Origin: Streptococcus halichoeri
GTDB lineage: Bacteria; Bacillota; Bacilli; Lactobacillales; Streptococcaceae
NCBI RefSeq assembly: GCF_009870755.1
Contig: NZ_WLZU01000002.1
Coordinates: forward strand, 56,723 to 120,722
DNA length: 64,000 bases
Direction of reading: 5' to 3'
Below are positions 48,100 to 56,908 of the stretch, one piece after another; position 1 is the stretch's first letter, and every line of letters begins with the position of its first letter. The notes under the pieces are model-generated. The model made no database searches. It was not told the origin of the DNA and saw only the letters and a list, made by a program, of their open reading frames with translations. The position numbers and the translations under genes were made by a program.

Positions 48100-49117
48100 G
48101 TTGCTCTCCTGTCACTACCACTGGTAAGTGAATTCTTTTTCTAAAAATGTAATATGCCCAAACGGTATAGGCTAATACAAAGGGCACTAAGGTAACAGCC
48201 ACGATTGACATCACCTTAAGCGTGTAGGGTGTTGATGAGGCATCCTTGATCAACAGATCATATTTGGTACTGATAGAGCTGATCAGCACCCGAGGAAATA
48301 GACCCTGGAATAATAGTACAACTACTGCAACCAGTGTTAAGCCACTAGAAAGGAAGGCTGCCATCTCTTTTTTGGCAAAAACACTAGCATGCGCAAAAAC
48401 AGATAAAGCGACAATCACTACTAACAAAGCCAAGGTCGCAAGTAAATGCTTACTAAAGAAATCCGTCTTCACAAACAAAAGAAGCGCAAAAGCAAGTAAA
48501 CCTACATATAGCACCCAGTAGAGTAAGCGGGCATAATTAGCTGCGCGATCACGAACTGGCCCAGTAGTCTTTAAGGCAATATAGTTCAACCCATGCAAAT
48601 AGGTCAGCAAAAGCATAGCTACGCCACCAACAAGGGAAAAGAGATTAAAATAATCTCCAAAAGCTGCCGCCATATTGCCTTTAGCATCAATTGGCATACC
48701 TTGAATCATGCTAATAAACATCAAGCCAAAAAAGAAGGGGACCAAGGCAGAACCAAGGCTAAGCGTCCAGTTCCAAATCTGTTTCTTTTCAGGTGCGACA
48801 TTGTGACGAAACTCAAAAGACACGCCGCGAATAATCAGGCCAAAGAGAATCGTAAACAAAATCAGGTAATAACCACTAAAGAGCGAAGCATACCAGTAAG
48901 GAAAAGAAGCAAACATCGCGCCACCAGCTGTTAACAACCAAACTTCATTCCCGTCCCAGACCGGCCCGATAGTTGAGACAATCTGATCTTTTTCAGCTTC
49001 ATTATGAGCTAGCGTCTGAACAGCCATCCCCACACCAAAATCAAAACCTTCTAGAAAGAAGAAGCCAGAAAACAGCAAACCGATTAAAAAGAACCAAAAG
49101 AATTGTAAACCTGTCAT
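48089..49117 (-). CDS. cydB: Cytochrome bd oxidase subunit II
   Basis: A 342-residue membrane protein with about eight helices and the family signatures GFFFLEGFDFGVGM and IGPVWDGNEVWLLTAGG. It stabilises the heme-bearing CydA. I take the ATG at 49117, one base after the cydA stop (AAGGGGG upstream); an in-frame ATG at 49147 would overlap cydA. It overlaps cydD by 11 nt. Confidence 0.95.
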   Translation of the reverse strand: MTGLQFFWFFLIGLLFSGFFFLEGFDFGVGMAVQTLAHNEAEKDQIVSTIGPVWDGNEVWLLTAGGAMFASFPYWYASLFSGYYLILFTILFGLIIRGVSFEFRHNVAPEKKQIWNWTLSLGSALVPFFFGLMFISMIQGMPIDAKGNMAAAFGDYFNLFSLVGGVAMLLLTYLHGLNYIALKTTGPVRDRAANYARLLYWVLYVGLLAFALLLFVKTDFFSKHLLATLALLVVIVALSVFAHASVFAKKEMAAFLSSGLTLVAVVVLLFQGLFPRVLISSISTKYDLLIKDASSTPYTLKVMSIVAVTLVPFVLAYTVWAYYIFRKRIHLPVVVTGEQHAG

Positions 49118-49118
49118 C

Positions 49119-50546
49119 TTAGTAAGCCCCCTTTTCAAATGGATCAATACCTGCTTGGCCCAAACCAGTCAACGGTTCATCACCATATTCAGGACCCTTA
49201 TTTAACTGACGAATGGTCAAGGCAACCATCATTGCGCCAAGGCCTGTAAAAAGCAAGAAATAAACGGTATTTGAAACTAATAAAGAAGCAACCGATACAT
49301 TTGGTGAGACGCTGTCTTTAATTTTAAATAAGCCATAAACTGTCCAAGGGTAGCGCCCTTGTTCCGTAATAATCCAGCCAAAGGTGTTAGCAAGAAAGGG
49401 TGCAAAAGTGGTTAAGGCAACAATTCCTAACAGCCATTTATGCTGATAAAGAATTGGTTTTTTCTTACGTGTCAAAATGAGGCCTAAGGCAGAGACACCT
49501 AACATTAAAGTACCAAAAGCGGCCATTGCCCTGAAACTGTAAAAGAGCAGGTTAACCATTGGAAAATAATTATCTTGGCCATACTTTGCCACTAATTCTT
49601 TATTAGCCGTATTCATGCCCTTAACAGAACCAGAAGGTTTACCATAAGAAAGGATACTGAGCATATAAGGTATCTTGACACCAAAGACTTGTTTTTTGTC
49701 AGCTTCATTGGCCCAGGCAACTACTGTCCAGGCAGCAGGATCACCTGAGTCTTCATAGTCGCCTTCCATCGCAGCAAATTTCATAGGCTGTTCATGCAGC
49801 AAAGCTTTCATCTGTAAATCCCCTGCGCCAAGCACAGCAATCGAACCAAACAAAGCAATCACTAGACCAAGTCGCAGTGATTTCTTGTAAATGGCCTGGG
49901 TGCTGGCCGCCAGACTGTCTTTTTTAAGCAGCTTAAAAGCAGCCATCCCAGCAACCACAATCCCACCCATGGTGATTGCACCTGTGATCACATGGGAAAA
50001 TTCATAAAAGAATTGGGGATTCGTGATTAGGGCAAAAAAGTCAGTCATTTGGGCACGGCCATTTTTAATTTCATAACCCACAGGGTTTTGCATGAAACTG
50101 TTAGCTATCAAAATCCACATAGCCGACATCAAAGAGCCAAAAACCACTAACCAGATAAAAGCGGCATGTAATTTCTTACCAATCTTTTTATTATCCCAGG
50201 TAAACATCCACAAACCTAGGAAAGTTGATTCCATAAAGAAAGCTAGGAGGGCCTCAACCGCCAAAGGTGCCCCAAAAATATCTCCTACAAAGCGCGAATA
50301 ATCAGACCAATTCATTCCAAATTGGAATTCTTGAATGATTCCTGTCACTACCCCAACAGCAAAGCTTAGGAGCATGATGTTGCCCCAAAACTTCGTCATT
50401 TTTTTGTACTCTTCTTTTTTTGTGACCACATAACACGTTTCCATAATAGCCACTACCAAGGCTGTTCCAATTGAGAATGGGACAAAGAAGAAGTGGAAAA
50501 TGGTGGTCATTGCAAATTGGAAGCGTGCCAAAGCTTCAATAGTCAT
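49119..50546 (-). CDS. cydA: Cytochrome bd oxidase subunit I
   Basis: The catalytic subunit (475 residues, nine helices) that oxidises menaquinol-type quinol and reduces O2 to water. Heme-ligand region RFQFAMTTIFHFFFVPFSIG is present, then the second ligand in the SHVITGAITMGG region and the signature TEQGRYPWTVYG. The quinol loop is the short type usual in Firmicutes. GGGGGA lies before the ATG. Streptococci lack heme synthesis, so activity needs external heme. Confidence 0.96.
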   Translation of the reverse strand: MTIEALARFQFAMTTIFHFFFVPFSIGTALVVAIMETCYVVTKKEEYKKMTKFWGNIMLLSFAVGVVTGIIQEFQFGMNWSDYSRFVGDIFGAPLAVEALLAFFMESTFLGLWMFTWDNKKIGKKLHAAFIWLVVFGSLMSAMWILIANSFMQNPVGYEIKNGRAQMTDFFALITNPQFFYEFSHVITGAITMGGIVVAGMAAFKLLKKDSLAASTQAIYKKSLRLGLVIALFGSIAVLGAGDLQMKALLHEQPMKFAAMEGDYEDSGDPAAWTVVAWANEADKKQVFGVKIPYMLSILSYGKPSGSVKGMNTANKELVAKYGQDNYFPMVNLLFYSFRAMAAFGTLMLGVSALGLILTRKKKPILYQHKWLLGIVALTTFAPFLANTFGWIITEQGRYPWTVYGLFKIKDSVSPNVSVASLLVSNTVYFLLFTGLGAMMVALTIRQLNKGPEYGDEPLTGLGQAGIDPFEKGAY

Positions 50547-50635
50547 AATAATCCCCCAATTTTTACAAACAAGAACATAAAGTTACCAGCCTCACAACAG
50601 GTGGCTTTAGGCATTAGCTAATAGACAATCCAATC

Positions 50636-51844
50636 TTAATGGTATAGATCAAAGCGGCCCTTGGCGAGCAGCTCTTTTAAGCCACCCATCTCTACCAATG
50701 ATTTATTAACAATGTTCTTTTTGACAAAGGAAGCCGGATAACCCTTGACCTTTGCCTTACCAACCAGTCCCAAGGCGTTGGTATTACCAATCGAAGCTAC
50801 TGTTCCAAGGGCTTTATAAGTAAAATCTTCTAGAGCTTCTCCTTTTAGCTGATGGACAATGTTAGTGGCAACATGTGCACCCATCCGAGTTGCTATTTGC
50901 GCAGTAGTTGGGAAGGGGCGATTCGTTTGTGAATCCATAAAGGCCGAAACATCACCAATAATGTAGACATTGTCATGATTTGGATCACGCAAATCGGCGT
51001 TGACCACCACACGACCGCGCCGTTCATTAAAACCAGACTCTGTCATCACGGCGCTACCACTAACACCCGTTGTCCAAACAATCGTTTCAGCAGAAATGGA
51101 TTGCAGTGGCGCAGCATCTTCTTGGCTAGTGACATAAACCACTTCGCCTGGTTTGATTTCTTTAATCATTGAACCTAGCATTAGAGTGATGCCTCGTTTT
51201 TTAATGAGATCTACGCCATACTGGGCTAGCTTATCATCAAACATTGGCAAAATGCGCTTGGCTGCTTCAATGCAGACAATCTCAATGTCATTTTCTGAGA
51301 CGCCCGCTAGCTCAGCATAACGCTTGCGCTCATCTGCAAACGCTCCTGCCAATTCAACACCAGTAAAGCCAGCTCCACAAATCAAAATACGTAAGTAATT
51401 TTTATCTTTTGTTTCTCGGTATTTAGCCATCATATTAACAATATGATGATGAATATGCTCAGCAGTATCAATGTCAACCATTTGTAGGGCATTTTCTAAC
51501 GCCCCTTTAATACCAAAGGTTTCAGAGCGAAAACCAAGCGAGACAACAACAATATCATAGGTAAGGGTTCTATCACTCTTTAGGACCACGCTATTTTTTT
51601 CAGGGATAACTTGTGCCACTTCGTCTTGGATAAAAGTGACCTTATCATTAATAACATCGGCTACTGGAAAAATAATCTTCTCTTTTGAATGACTACCAGC
51701 TGCTACTTCGTGCAACTCAGTCGCCTCGTAATGATATTTATTGCGATCAACCAGCGTGATATGGAAATCACCTGAATGCTTTTGTAGGCTGCGCACAGCC
51801 TTTAATCCTGCATAGCCAGCTCCTAAAACTAACACTTCTTGCAT
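50636..51844 (-). CDS. ndh: Type II NADH dehydrogenase (NDH-2)
   Basis: A 402-residue single-subunit flavoprotein that passes electrons from NADH to quinone without pumping protons. It has the FAD motif VLGAGYAGLKAV at the N-terminus, the NADH motif ILICGAGFTGVELAG (near 160) and NVYIIGDVSAF. It lies 14 nt after menA and 89 nt before cydA, feeding the bd oxidase encoded next. Confidence 0.95.
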   Translation of the reverse strand: MQEVLVLGAGYAGLKAVRSLQKHSGDFHITLVDRNKYHYEATELHEVAAGSHSKEKIIFPVADVINDKVTFIQDEVAQVIPEKNSVVLKSDRTLTYDIVVVSLGFRSETFGIKGALENALQMVDIDTAEHIHHHIVNMMAKYRETKDKNYLRILICGAGFTGVELAGAFADERKRYAELAGVSENDIEIVCIEAAKRILPMFDDKLAQYGVDLIKKRGITLMLGSMIKEIKPGEVVYVTSQEDAAPLQSISAETIVWTTGVSGSAVMTESGFNERRGRVVVNADLRDPNHDNVYIIGDVSAFMDSQTNRPFPTTAQIATRMGAHVATNIVHQLKGEALEDFTYKALGTVASIGNTNALGLVGKAKVKGYPASFVKKNIVNKSLVEMGGLKELLAKGRFDLYH

Positions 51845-51858
51845 AATGTGTCACCCCT

Positions 51859-52761
51859 CTATAAAATAAACATACCAAGAGCGTACAATAGCACGTAGGT
51901 TATCGAACCAACTGCTAAAATACGCACCGCACAGATAAATGTCTCGCTTTTGACTTGCTTTTCGAGCAAGAGTCGCGTCTGCTTAGTGATATATGGAATC
52001 AACAGCAAACAAAAAACAACTGATGCCGGAGCAAGTCCCAAGCCCGCTTGTATTACAATAGCTATCATTGCCAAAACATTAGCCAAAACGAACAAGATAA
52101 GCCCATATCGACGCCCTGTATAGTGAACGAGCGTGTACCGATGATTGCTTTCATCTTCTTCCTTATCACATAAGTTATTGGCGAGCATCAAATTAGCAAT
52201 CCACAGGGTATTGGGTAAGGCAATGAGAAAAACTTGACCTAAATGCTCAAAATCCCAGACAAATTGCTGATAAGTGTTTAGATAGACACAGATTAGGCTA
52301 ATCATGAAGCCCATGGTAAATCCTGAAAAAAGCTCACCTAAAGGCAGGCTTGACAGGGGGCGTGGCCCTGCTGAATAAAGAATACCAATGGCAAAGCAAA
52401 AAAGTCCCATTAGTAACAAGGGCCAGCCAACCAAATAGGTTAAGATCAGACCAATGATTGCCGAACTAGCAACCAGGCCCATCATCACTTGCTCAATCAA
52501 TTTTAGTGATAGATTTTCTCTTCCAATAATGTTAACTTCTTTTTTATAGCTACTATTGATCGCCTTTTGATAATCGTTGTAATTATCCCAAATATCCACG
52601 AACATATTAAAGAAAAACATGGCTATAAAAAACAACATAACATAAATCGGATGTACCGATCCATAGTAATAATAGCTAAAGCATAAACCAATCAAAAAAG
52701 GTAAAACACTAGCTGTTTTTGCTTTTATTTCTACCAATTCTAAAAATTGAGTTAAGGACAT
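51859..52761 (-). CDS. menA: 1,4-dihydroxy-2-naphthoate polyprenyltransferase (MenA)
   Basis: A UbiA-family membrane enzyme (300 residues, about nine helices) that attaches the prenyl chain to dihydroxynaphthoate, giving demethylmenaquinone. The first Asp motif is MFVDIWDNYNDY, the second NNLCDKEEDESNHRYTL. It is the first gene of menA-ndh-cydABDC; the prenyl chain can come from the synthase encoded at 42.9-43.9 kb. No menB/C/D/E/F genes are seen, so the ring is probably taken up from other bacteria. The ribosome site is weak (GTGAG). Confidence 0.93.
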   Translation of the reverse strand: MSLTQFLELVEIKAKTASVLPFLIGLCFSYYYYGSVHPIYVMLFFIAMFFFNMFVDIWDNYNDYQKAINSSYKKEVNIIGRENLSLKLIEQVMMGLVASSAIIGLILTYLVGWPLLLMGLFCFAIGILYSAGPRPLSSLPLGELFSGFTMGFMISLICVYLNTYQQFVWDFEHLGQVFLIALPNTLWIANLMLANNLCDKEEDESNHRYTLVHYTGRRYGLILFVLANVLAMIAIVIQAGLGLAPASVVFCLLLIPYITKQTRLLLEKQVKSETFICAVRILAVGSITYVLLYALGMFIL

Positions 52762-52798
52762 TCAAGGACTCACTTTCAAAATATACTTTAACATTATT

Positions 52799-52804
52799 AT
52801 TATA
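52799..52804 (-). promoter_or_regulatory. -10 element of the menA-ndh-cyd operon
   Basis: TATAAT on the minus strand about 38 nt upstream of the menA ATG; the -35 (TTTCTT, 17 nt away) is weak. Confidence 0.45.
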
Positions 52805-52843
52805 AAAGAAAAGCTTGAAATAAGAAACCAATTCGATTGCATT

Positions 52844-52861
52844 TTGTACAGATTCTCACAA
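52844..52861. promoter_or_regulatory. Rex-like operator half-matching TTGTGA-N6-TCACAA
   Basis: TTGTAC-AGATTC-TCACAA: the right half is a perfect Rex half-site, the left half matches 4 of 6. It lies upstream of the menA promoter. Redox (NADH) control of the respiratory operon by Rex is plausible but unproven. Confidence 0.35.
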
Positions 52862-52918
52862 AAAATGAGTCTTACTCATCTAAGAGGGTAAATTGTTCTC
52901 ATTATTTTAATTTTAGGA

Positions 52919-54139
52919 CTACTGCCGCTTGCGACATTTTTTACCAAGCTGATATATCTGATAAAAAAGAGGGTAAAAAGGGTGTACCGGAATGTCAAAT
53001 TCCCCAATAAACTCTTCAATTGTCGGACTAAAATGTGATTTGAAAATCGTCAAACCATCATTAAGCTCCCCTTCAACACCGCCCATATTAGCCCACCTGA
53101 TTTGCTTGGCTGAGGCATCTGTAAACACCCGCGGGTAAAGAAGATACTGCGGGTAGCATTTTTTAAAGCGGTCATCCATCCCGGCATAGAGCATCTCCAT
53201 CACATCCCCATAAGCGACCGATAAAATTCCTGCTACCGCAGGATTATCAGCCGATTCATTTTCCTGATAGTGCTCAAATTCTTCAATATATTTGTCCAAA
53301 GATCTTTTTTGATCATTGAGCATCTGCAGACGCCGCTTTTGATGCTGCGGTGTTTGAGCAAGCGCCTGCTTGACCTGACTCAGATGCTCACGAAATAGCT
53401 CAAGCTGAGCATCAATGTCAATTTTAGCAAAATGCAAAAAAGCATCCTCCCCATAAACAGTCATCAATCTGGCAAAGTAATCTCGGTTTCTTAGGGAAAT
53501 CTGCTTGCGCGTCTTGGTCTTAGCAATCAGCTCACAAAAAGCATCCAGCTGATCAATTGACCCTCTAATCGTTTGCACTCCCCGCTTTTTGGCGTCTGCC
53601 ATTAAACGTTTCGTGTGCTTGGGAAATGGGATCTCTCTGTCTGGTAAAAGATATTTGTTAGCTTGAAAACGTGGTTGAATACTCTCAGCCATCCGACTGG
53701 TCAAACCAGCCCATTTAGCTCCCGCTGCTAGTAAATGGTTGATAGCCTGCTCGCCTTCTTTGGCAATCTGGACTTCTTGCCCAATCCTAAATTGCCTATA
53801 CAAGACAGCCGGGTCACACTTAATAAAGAGGGCTTTTTGCGCTTTGCCATAGGCTTTAAGATAGCTCAGCGTTTTGTGAACCAAGCAAGCATTCCTATAA
53901 TCCATAACAGGCCCACGTGGAATATAGATAAGCGAATAACCCAGCGGCAGCCTCTTAATAAGTAAGCTCATCGATGCGACTTGAACGCCCGCCTGGTAAA
54001 TGCCAATCCGTTCGTTTTCCCAGTTATCTTTAACCTTAGCCCAGCGACTACTTTGTAGAAGGTTAATTTGCGCGTGACCTGTCACAAAGCTATCGTGTTC
54101 TGCTTCTGAAATACCAATTTTACAACTATACCGTTCCAT
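52919..54139 (-). CDS. FemABX-family aminoacyltransferase-like protein with a competence promoter
   Basis: A 406-residue protein of the Fem/MurM type, which adds amino acids from aminoacyl-tRNA to the peptidoglycan side chain. The GNAT-like folds show IGIYQAGVQVASMSLLIKRL, LPLGYSLIYIPRGPVMDY and NMGGVEGELNDGLTIFKSHF. A long helical arm (about 235-290, LSQVKQALAQTPQHQKRRLQ) matches the coiled-coil arm of FemA. Length equals that of the zoocin A immunity protein Zif as I recall (about 405). A TTTTTTCGAATA box lies 44 nt upstream of the ATG, the same as before comYA and ssb, so SigX control is likely. It could be a house-keeping bridge enzyme or an immunity factor; the promoter favours the latter. 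Confidence 0.9.
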   Translation of the reverse strand: MERYSCKIGISEAEHDSFVTGHAQINLLQSSRWAKVKDNWENERIGIYQAGVQVASMSLLIKRLPLGYSLIYIPRGPVMDYRNACLVHKTLSYLKAYGKAQKALFIKCDPAVLYRQFRIGQEVQIAKEGEQAINHLLAAGAKWAGLTSRMAESIQPRFQANKYLLPDREIPFPKHTKRLMADAKKRGVQTIRGSIDQLDAFCELIAKTKTRKQISLRNRDYFARLMTVYGEDAFLHFAKIDIDAQLELFREHLSQVKQALAQTPQHQKRRLQMLNDQKRSLDKYIEEFEHYQENESADNPAVAGILSVAYGDVMEMLYAGMDDRFKKCYPQYLLYPRVFTDASAKQIRWANMGGVEGELNDGLTIFKSHFSPTIEEFIGEFDIPVHPFYPLFYQIYQLGKKCRKRQ

Positions 54140-54182
54140 CTCATATCCTTTTCATATTATCCAACTATTTGGTTCACTTATT

Positions 54183-54195
54183 TATTCGAAAAAAA
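54183..54195 (-). promoter_or_regulatory. SigX (ComX) competence box upstream of the FemABX-like gene
   Basis: The minus strand reads TTTTTTTCGAATA with the core TTCGAATA at 54183-54190, identical over 12 bases to the boxes of ssb and comYA. No other convincing sigma-70 type promoter is seen between it and the ATG at 54139. Confidence 0.75.
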
Positions 54196-54415
54196 TGAGA
54201 CTTCTTTTTGCTAAAAGCTAATTTTTTTGATATTTATTCATTTTTTGTAGAAACAAGGCAAGCCTGCCAGTCAGCTGAACTCTATCTGCTTTAGGACTTA
54301 GCAGCATGGGAGCTTAGCGATAACCCCTTAAATGAACAAACTTGCGAAAAAACCATGGAAAAATGGAAACTGCCATTCAAAAAGTTGCAATATTTTGAAT
54401 ATTAAAAGAAAATGC

Positions 54416-54444
54416 TTGAAAGCGTTTCACAAAAGTGGTACACT
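54416..54444 (+). promoter_or_regulatory. Promoter of the acetoin reductase gene with overlapping cre-like site
   Basis: TTGAAA (54416-54421), exactly 17 nt, TACACT (54439-54444). The palindrome TGAAAGCGTTTCA (54417-54429) covers the -35 and resembles a CcpA-binding cre site, one base shorter than the usual spacing. Confidence 0.65.
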
Positions 54445-54476
54445 TAAACTATCAAACAAAGAAAAGAGGACTTACG

Positions 54477-55241
54477 ATGGTAAAAGTAGCTATTGTCACT
54501 GGAGCAGGCCAAGGAATCGGACTTGCCATTGCCCAAAGACTTCATAAAGATGGTTTTAAAATTGGCATCGTGGATTACAATAAAGAAACTGCCCAAGCAG
54601 CTGTTACCAAATTTCCAGAAGGAGATGCCTATGCCGCTGTTGCTAACGTTGCTTCGCGTGAAGAGGTCTTAACGGCTTTTGATCAAATCGTTTCTCACTT
54701 TGGTGACTTGCATGTGGTGGTTAATAATGCTGGCGTTGCCCCTACAACTCCTCTTGATACTATCACTGAAGAACAATTCTCAAAAACCTTTGCGATTAAT
54801 GTCGGTGGGACCATTTGGGGAGCACAAGCAGCGCACAAGCACTTTAAACAACTAGGCCACGGTGGGAAAATCATTAATGCCGCTTCTCAAGCTGGATGTG
54901 TCGGAAATCCTAATCTTACCGTCTATGGGGGAACAAAATTCGCCATTCGTGGTATTACCCAAACCTTGGCGCGTGATTTAGCAGAAGAAGGCATTACGGT
55001 CACAGCCTATGCTCCTGGTATTGTTAAAACTCCAATGATGTATGACATTGCCCATCAAGTCGGTAAAAACGCTGGAAAAGATGATGAATGGGGTATGCAA
55101 ACATTTGCTAAAGACATTGCCCTCAAACGCTTGTCTGAACCCGAAGATGTTGCAAATGCCGTTGCTTTTCTTGCAGGTCCAGATTCTAATTATGTCACTG
55201 GCCAAACCCTTGTCGTTGACGGTGGTATGGTCTTCCATTAA
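54477..55241 (+). CDS. butA: Diacetyl/acetoin reductase (SDR family, (S)-acetoin forming)
   Basis: A 254-residue short-chain dehydrogenase. NAD motif TGAGQGIG at residues 8-15, NNAG near 85, catalytic Ser in NAASQAG, and YxxxK as YGGTKFAIRG. The residues around the active site (TAYAPGIVKTPMM) match acetoin/diacetyl reductases, which re-oxidise NADH by reducing diacetyl or acetoin. The ATG at 54477 has AGAGGA upstream; a GTG start at 54435 would include the promoter and is rejected. Single gene, with a likely CcpA site. Confidence 0.9.
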   Translation: MVKVAIVTGAGQGIGLAIAQRLHKDGFKIGIVDYNKETAQAAVTKFPEGDAYAAVANVASREEVLTAFDQIVSHFGDLHVVVNNAGVAPTTPLDTITEEQFSKTFAINVGGTIWGAQAAHKHFKQLGHGGKIINAASQAGCVGNPNLTVYGGTKFAIRGITQTLARDLAEEGITVTAYAPGIVKTPMMYDIAHQVGKNAGKDDEWGMQTFAKDIALKRLSEPEDVANAVAFLAGPDSNYVTGQTLVVDGGMVFH

Positions 55242-55680
55242 TGAAAAAAGCTGACCATGTCAAAGATAGACCTTTTGGGCGATGGGTTTTTCTGTCCTTA
55301 ATGCTATTTTTGAGAGGAAAAGCCAACTGATAAAGGATATTACCGCTAAATGAGGTAGGCACAAAACATTCTGATAAGACTTGTTTCCTGTATTAAAACG
55401 AACAGAAGACAAGTCTTTTACATTGGGCTGATTGTTCCTTGCGACCCAAACGACCTTTGCCATAAAACTTGCTTGACAGCTGGGCCATTCTACAGAAAAC
55501 TTGACAGCTCTAGCTCGCCACAACATGCCTAAACCGCCTAGCTGTCGGACTGATTCTACTTAGCCCTCAACTTCATGTAAAGAAGACTGTAAACAAGTGC
55601 TAGGTAAGCTGTTTGGTCGGTTTACAGCTCTGTAAACGAGCTAAACACAGCTGCTGTGAGCGATTAGCACGAGGTCAAAT
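55242..55680. other. Intergenic region with inverted repeats upstream of the OpuC-type operon
   Basis: No gene is seen. AAGACTTGT/ACAAGTCTT (55376-55417) may terminate the reductase gene. GTTTACAGCTCTGTAAAC (55620-55637) and CACAGCTGCTGTG (55646-55658) are perfect inverted repeats placed before the transporter promoter. Confidence 0.5.
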
Positions 55681-55709
55681 GTGATTTTATCACAAGAATA
55701 GAGTATAAT
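55681..55709 (+). promoter_or_regulatory. Promoter region of the OpuC-type operon
   Basis: TATAAT at 55704-55709; the -35 region is covered by the inverted repeat GTGAT-TTT-ATCAC (55681-55693), a possible operator. Confidence 0.5.
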
Positions 55710-55759
55710 GTAAGTAATTCAACGATTGTTTGAGAGACTTTAAAGAAATGGAGAGAAGT

Positions 55760-56908
55760 ATGGAGCAACCAATCATTGCATTTCAAAACATCAGTAAAGT
55801 ATACGGGGATAACGTCGCTGTTGAGAAGATGAGTTTAGAGGTTATGCCTGGCGATTTTATTTGTTTTATCGGGACCAGTGGCTCCGGGAAAACAACGCTT
55901 ATGCGGATGGTTAACCGGATGCTAAAACCAAGTAGTGGTAAGATTATGTTTAAGGGAAAGGACATCGCCAGCTTTAATCCGGTCCAATTAAGACGAAAAA
56001 TCGGCTATGTGATTCAAAACATCGGCCTCATGCCGCACATGACCATCTATGAAAATATTACCTTAGTTCCTAAACTGTTAAAATGGCCAGAAGATAAAAA
56101 AATGGCCAAAGCTAAAGAATTAATGAAGTTGGTCGAGCTTCCCGAGGAATATCTAGAACGCTACCCTTCTGAATTATCAGGCGGCCAACAACAACGGATC
56201 GGGGTAATCCGCGCTCTCGCTGCCGAACAAGATATTATCTTAATGGATGAACCTTTTGGTGCACTAGATCCTATCACGCGCGAAGGGATCCAAGATCTGG
56301 TCAAAAACCTGCAAGAAAAGATGGGAAAAACCATCATTTTAGTAACGCACGACATGGATGAAGCCCTAAAATTAGCAACAAAAATTGTTGTCATGGATAA
56401 GGGCAAAATGATTCAAGAAGATACGCCAACCGACCTCCTCCATCATCCCGCCAATAGCTTTGTCGAAAAAATGATCGGGCAAGAACGGCTGCTGCGAGCC
56501 CAGTCTGACATTACACCGGTAAAATCCATCATGGTCAAAAATCCTGTTGCTATTACTGCCGATAAACCGTTATCTGAAGCAGTTACCCTCATGCGACAAC
56601 GACGGGTTGATACTCTCTTAGTTACTGATAAGGAACGCTTGATTGGCCTTATTGACCTTGAATCCTTAAGTAATTATTACCAAAATAACCTTTTAGTATC
56701 TGATCTCATGACCGAGGTTCCCTTTAGCGTCCAAGAAGATGCCATCTTACGCGACACCGCACAAAGAATCCTCAAACGCGGCCTCAAATTTGCTCCAGTT
56801 ATTGACAAAGACAAACGACTTAAAGGCATTATTACAAGAGCCTCACTGGTGGACATGCTCTATGACTTTATCTGGGGCAGCAATGACCAAGACAAGGAGG
56901 AAAGGTAA
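55760..56908 (+). CDS. opuCA: Osmoprotectant (glycine betaine/carnitine/choline) ABC transporter ATPase
   Basis: A 382-residue ABC ATPase with two C-terminal CBS domains (about 255-370: [37 protein letters not shown]) that could sense ionic strength or a nucleotide. Walker [10 protein letters not shown], signature [10 protein letters not shown], Walker [14 protein letters not shown] take the ATG at 55760 with GGAGAG upstream rather than the TTG at 55730. The stop overlaps the opuCB ATG. CBS domains of this family bind c-di-AMP in some Firmicutes. Confidence 0.93.
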   Translation: MEQPIIAFQNISKVYGDNVAVEKMSLEVMPGDFICFIGTSGSGKTTLMRMVNRMLKPSSGKIMFKGKDIASFNPVQLRRKIGYVIQNIGLMPHMTIYENITLVPKLLKWPEDKKMAKAKELMKLVELPEEYLERYPSELSGGQQQRIGVIRALAAEQDIILMDEPFGALDPITREGIQDLVKNLQEKMGKTIILVTHDMDEALKLATKIVVMDKGKMIQEDTPTDLLHHPANSFVEKMIGQERLLRAQSDITPVKSIMVKNPVAITADKPLSEAVTLMRQRRVDTLLVTDKERLIGLIDLESLSNYYQNNLLVSDLMTEVPFSVQEDAILRDTAQRILKRGLKFAPVIDKDKRLKGIITRASLVDMLYDFIWGSNDQDKEER

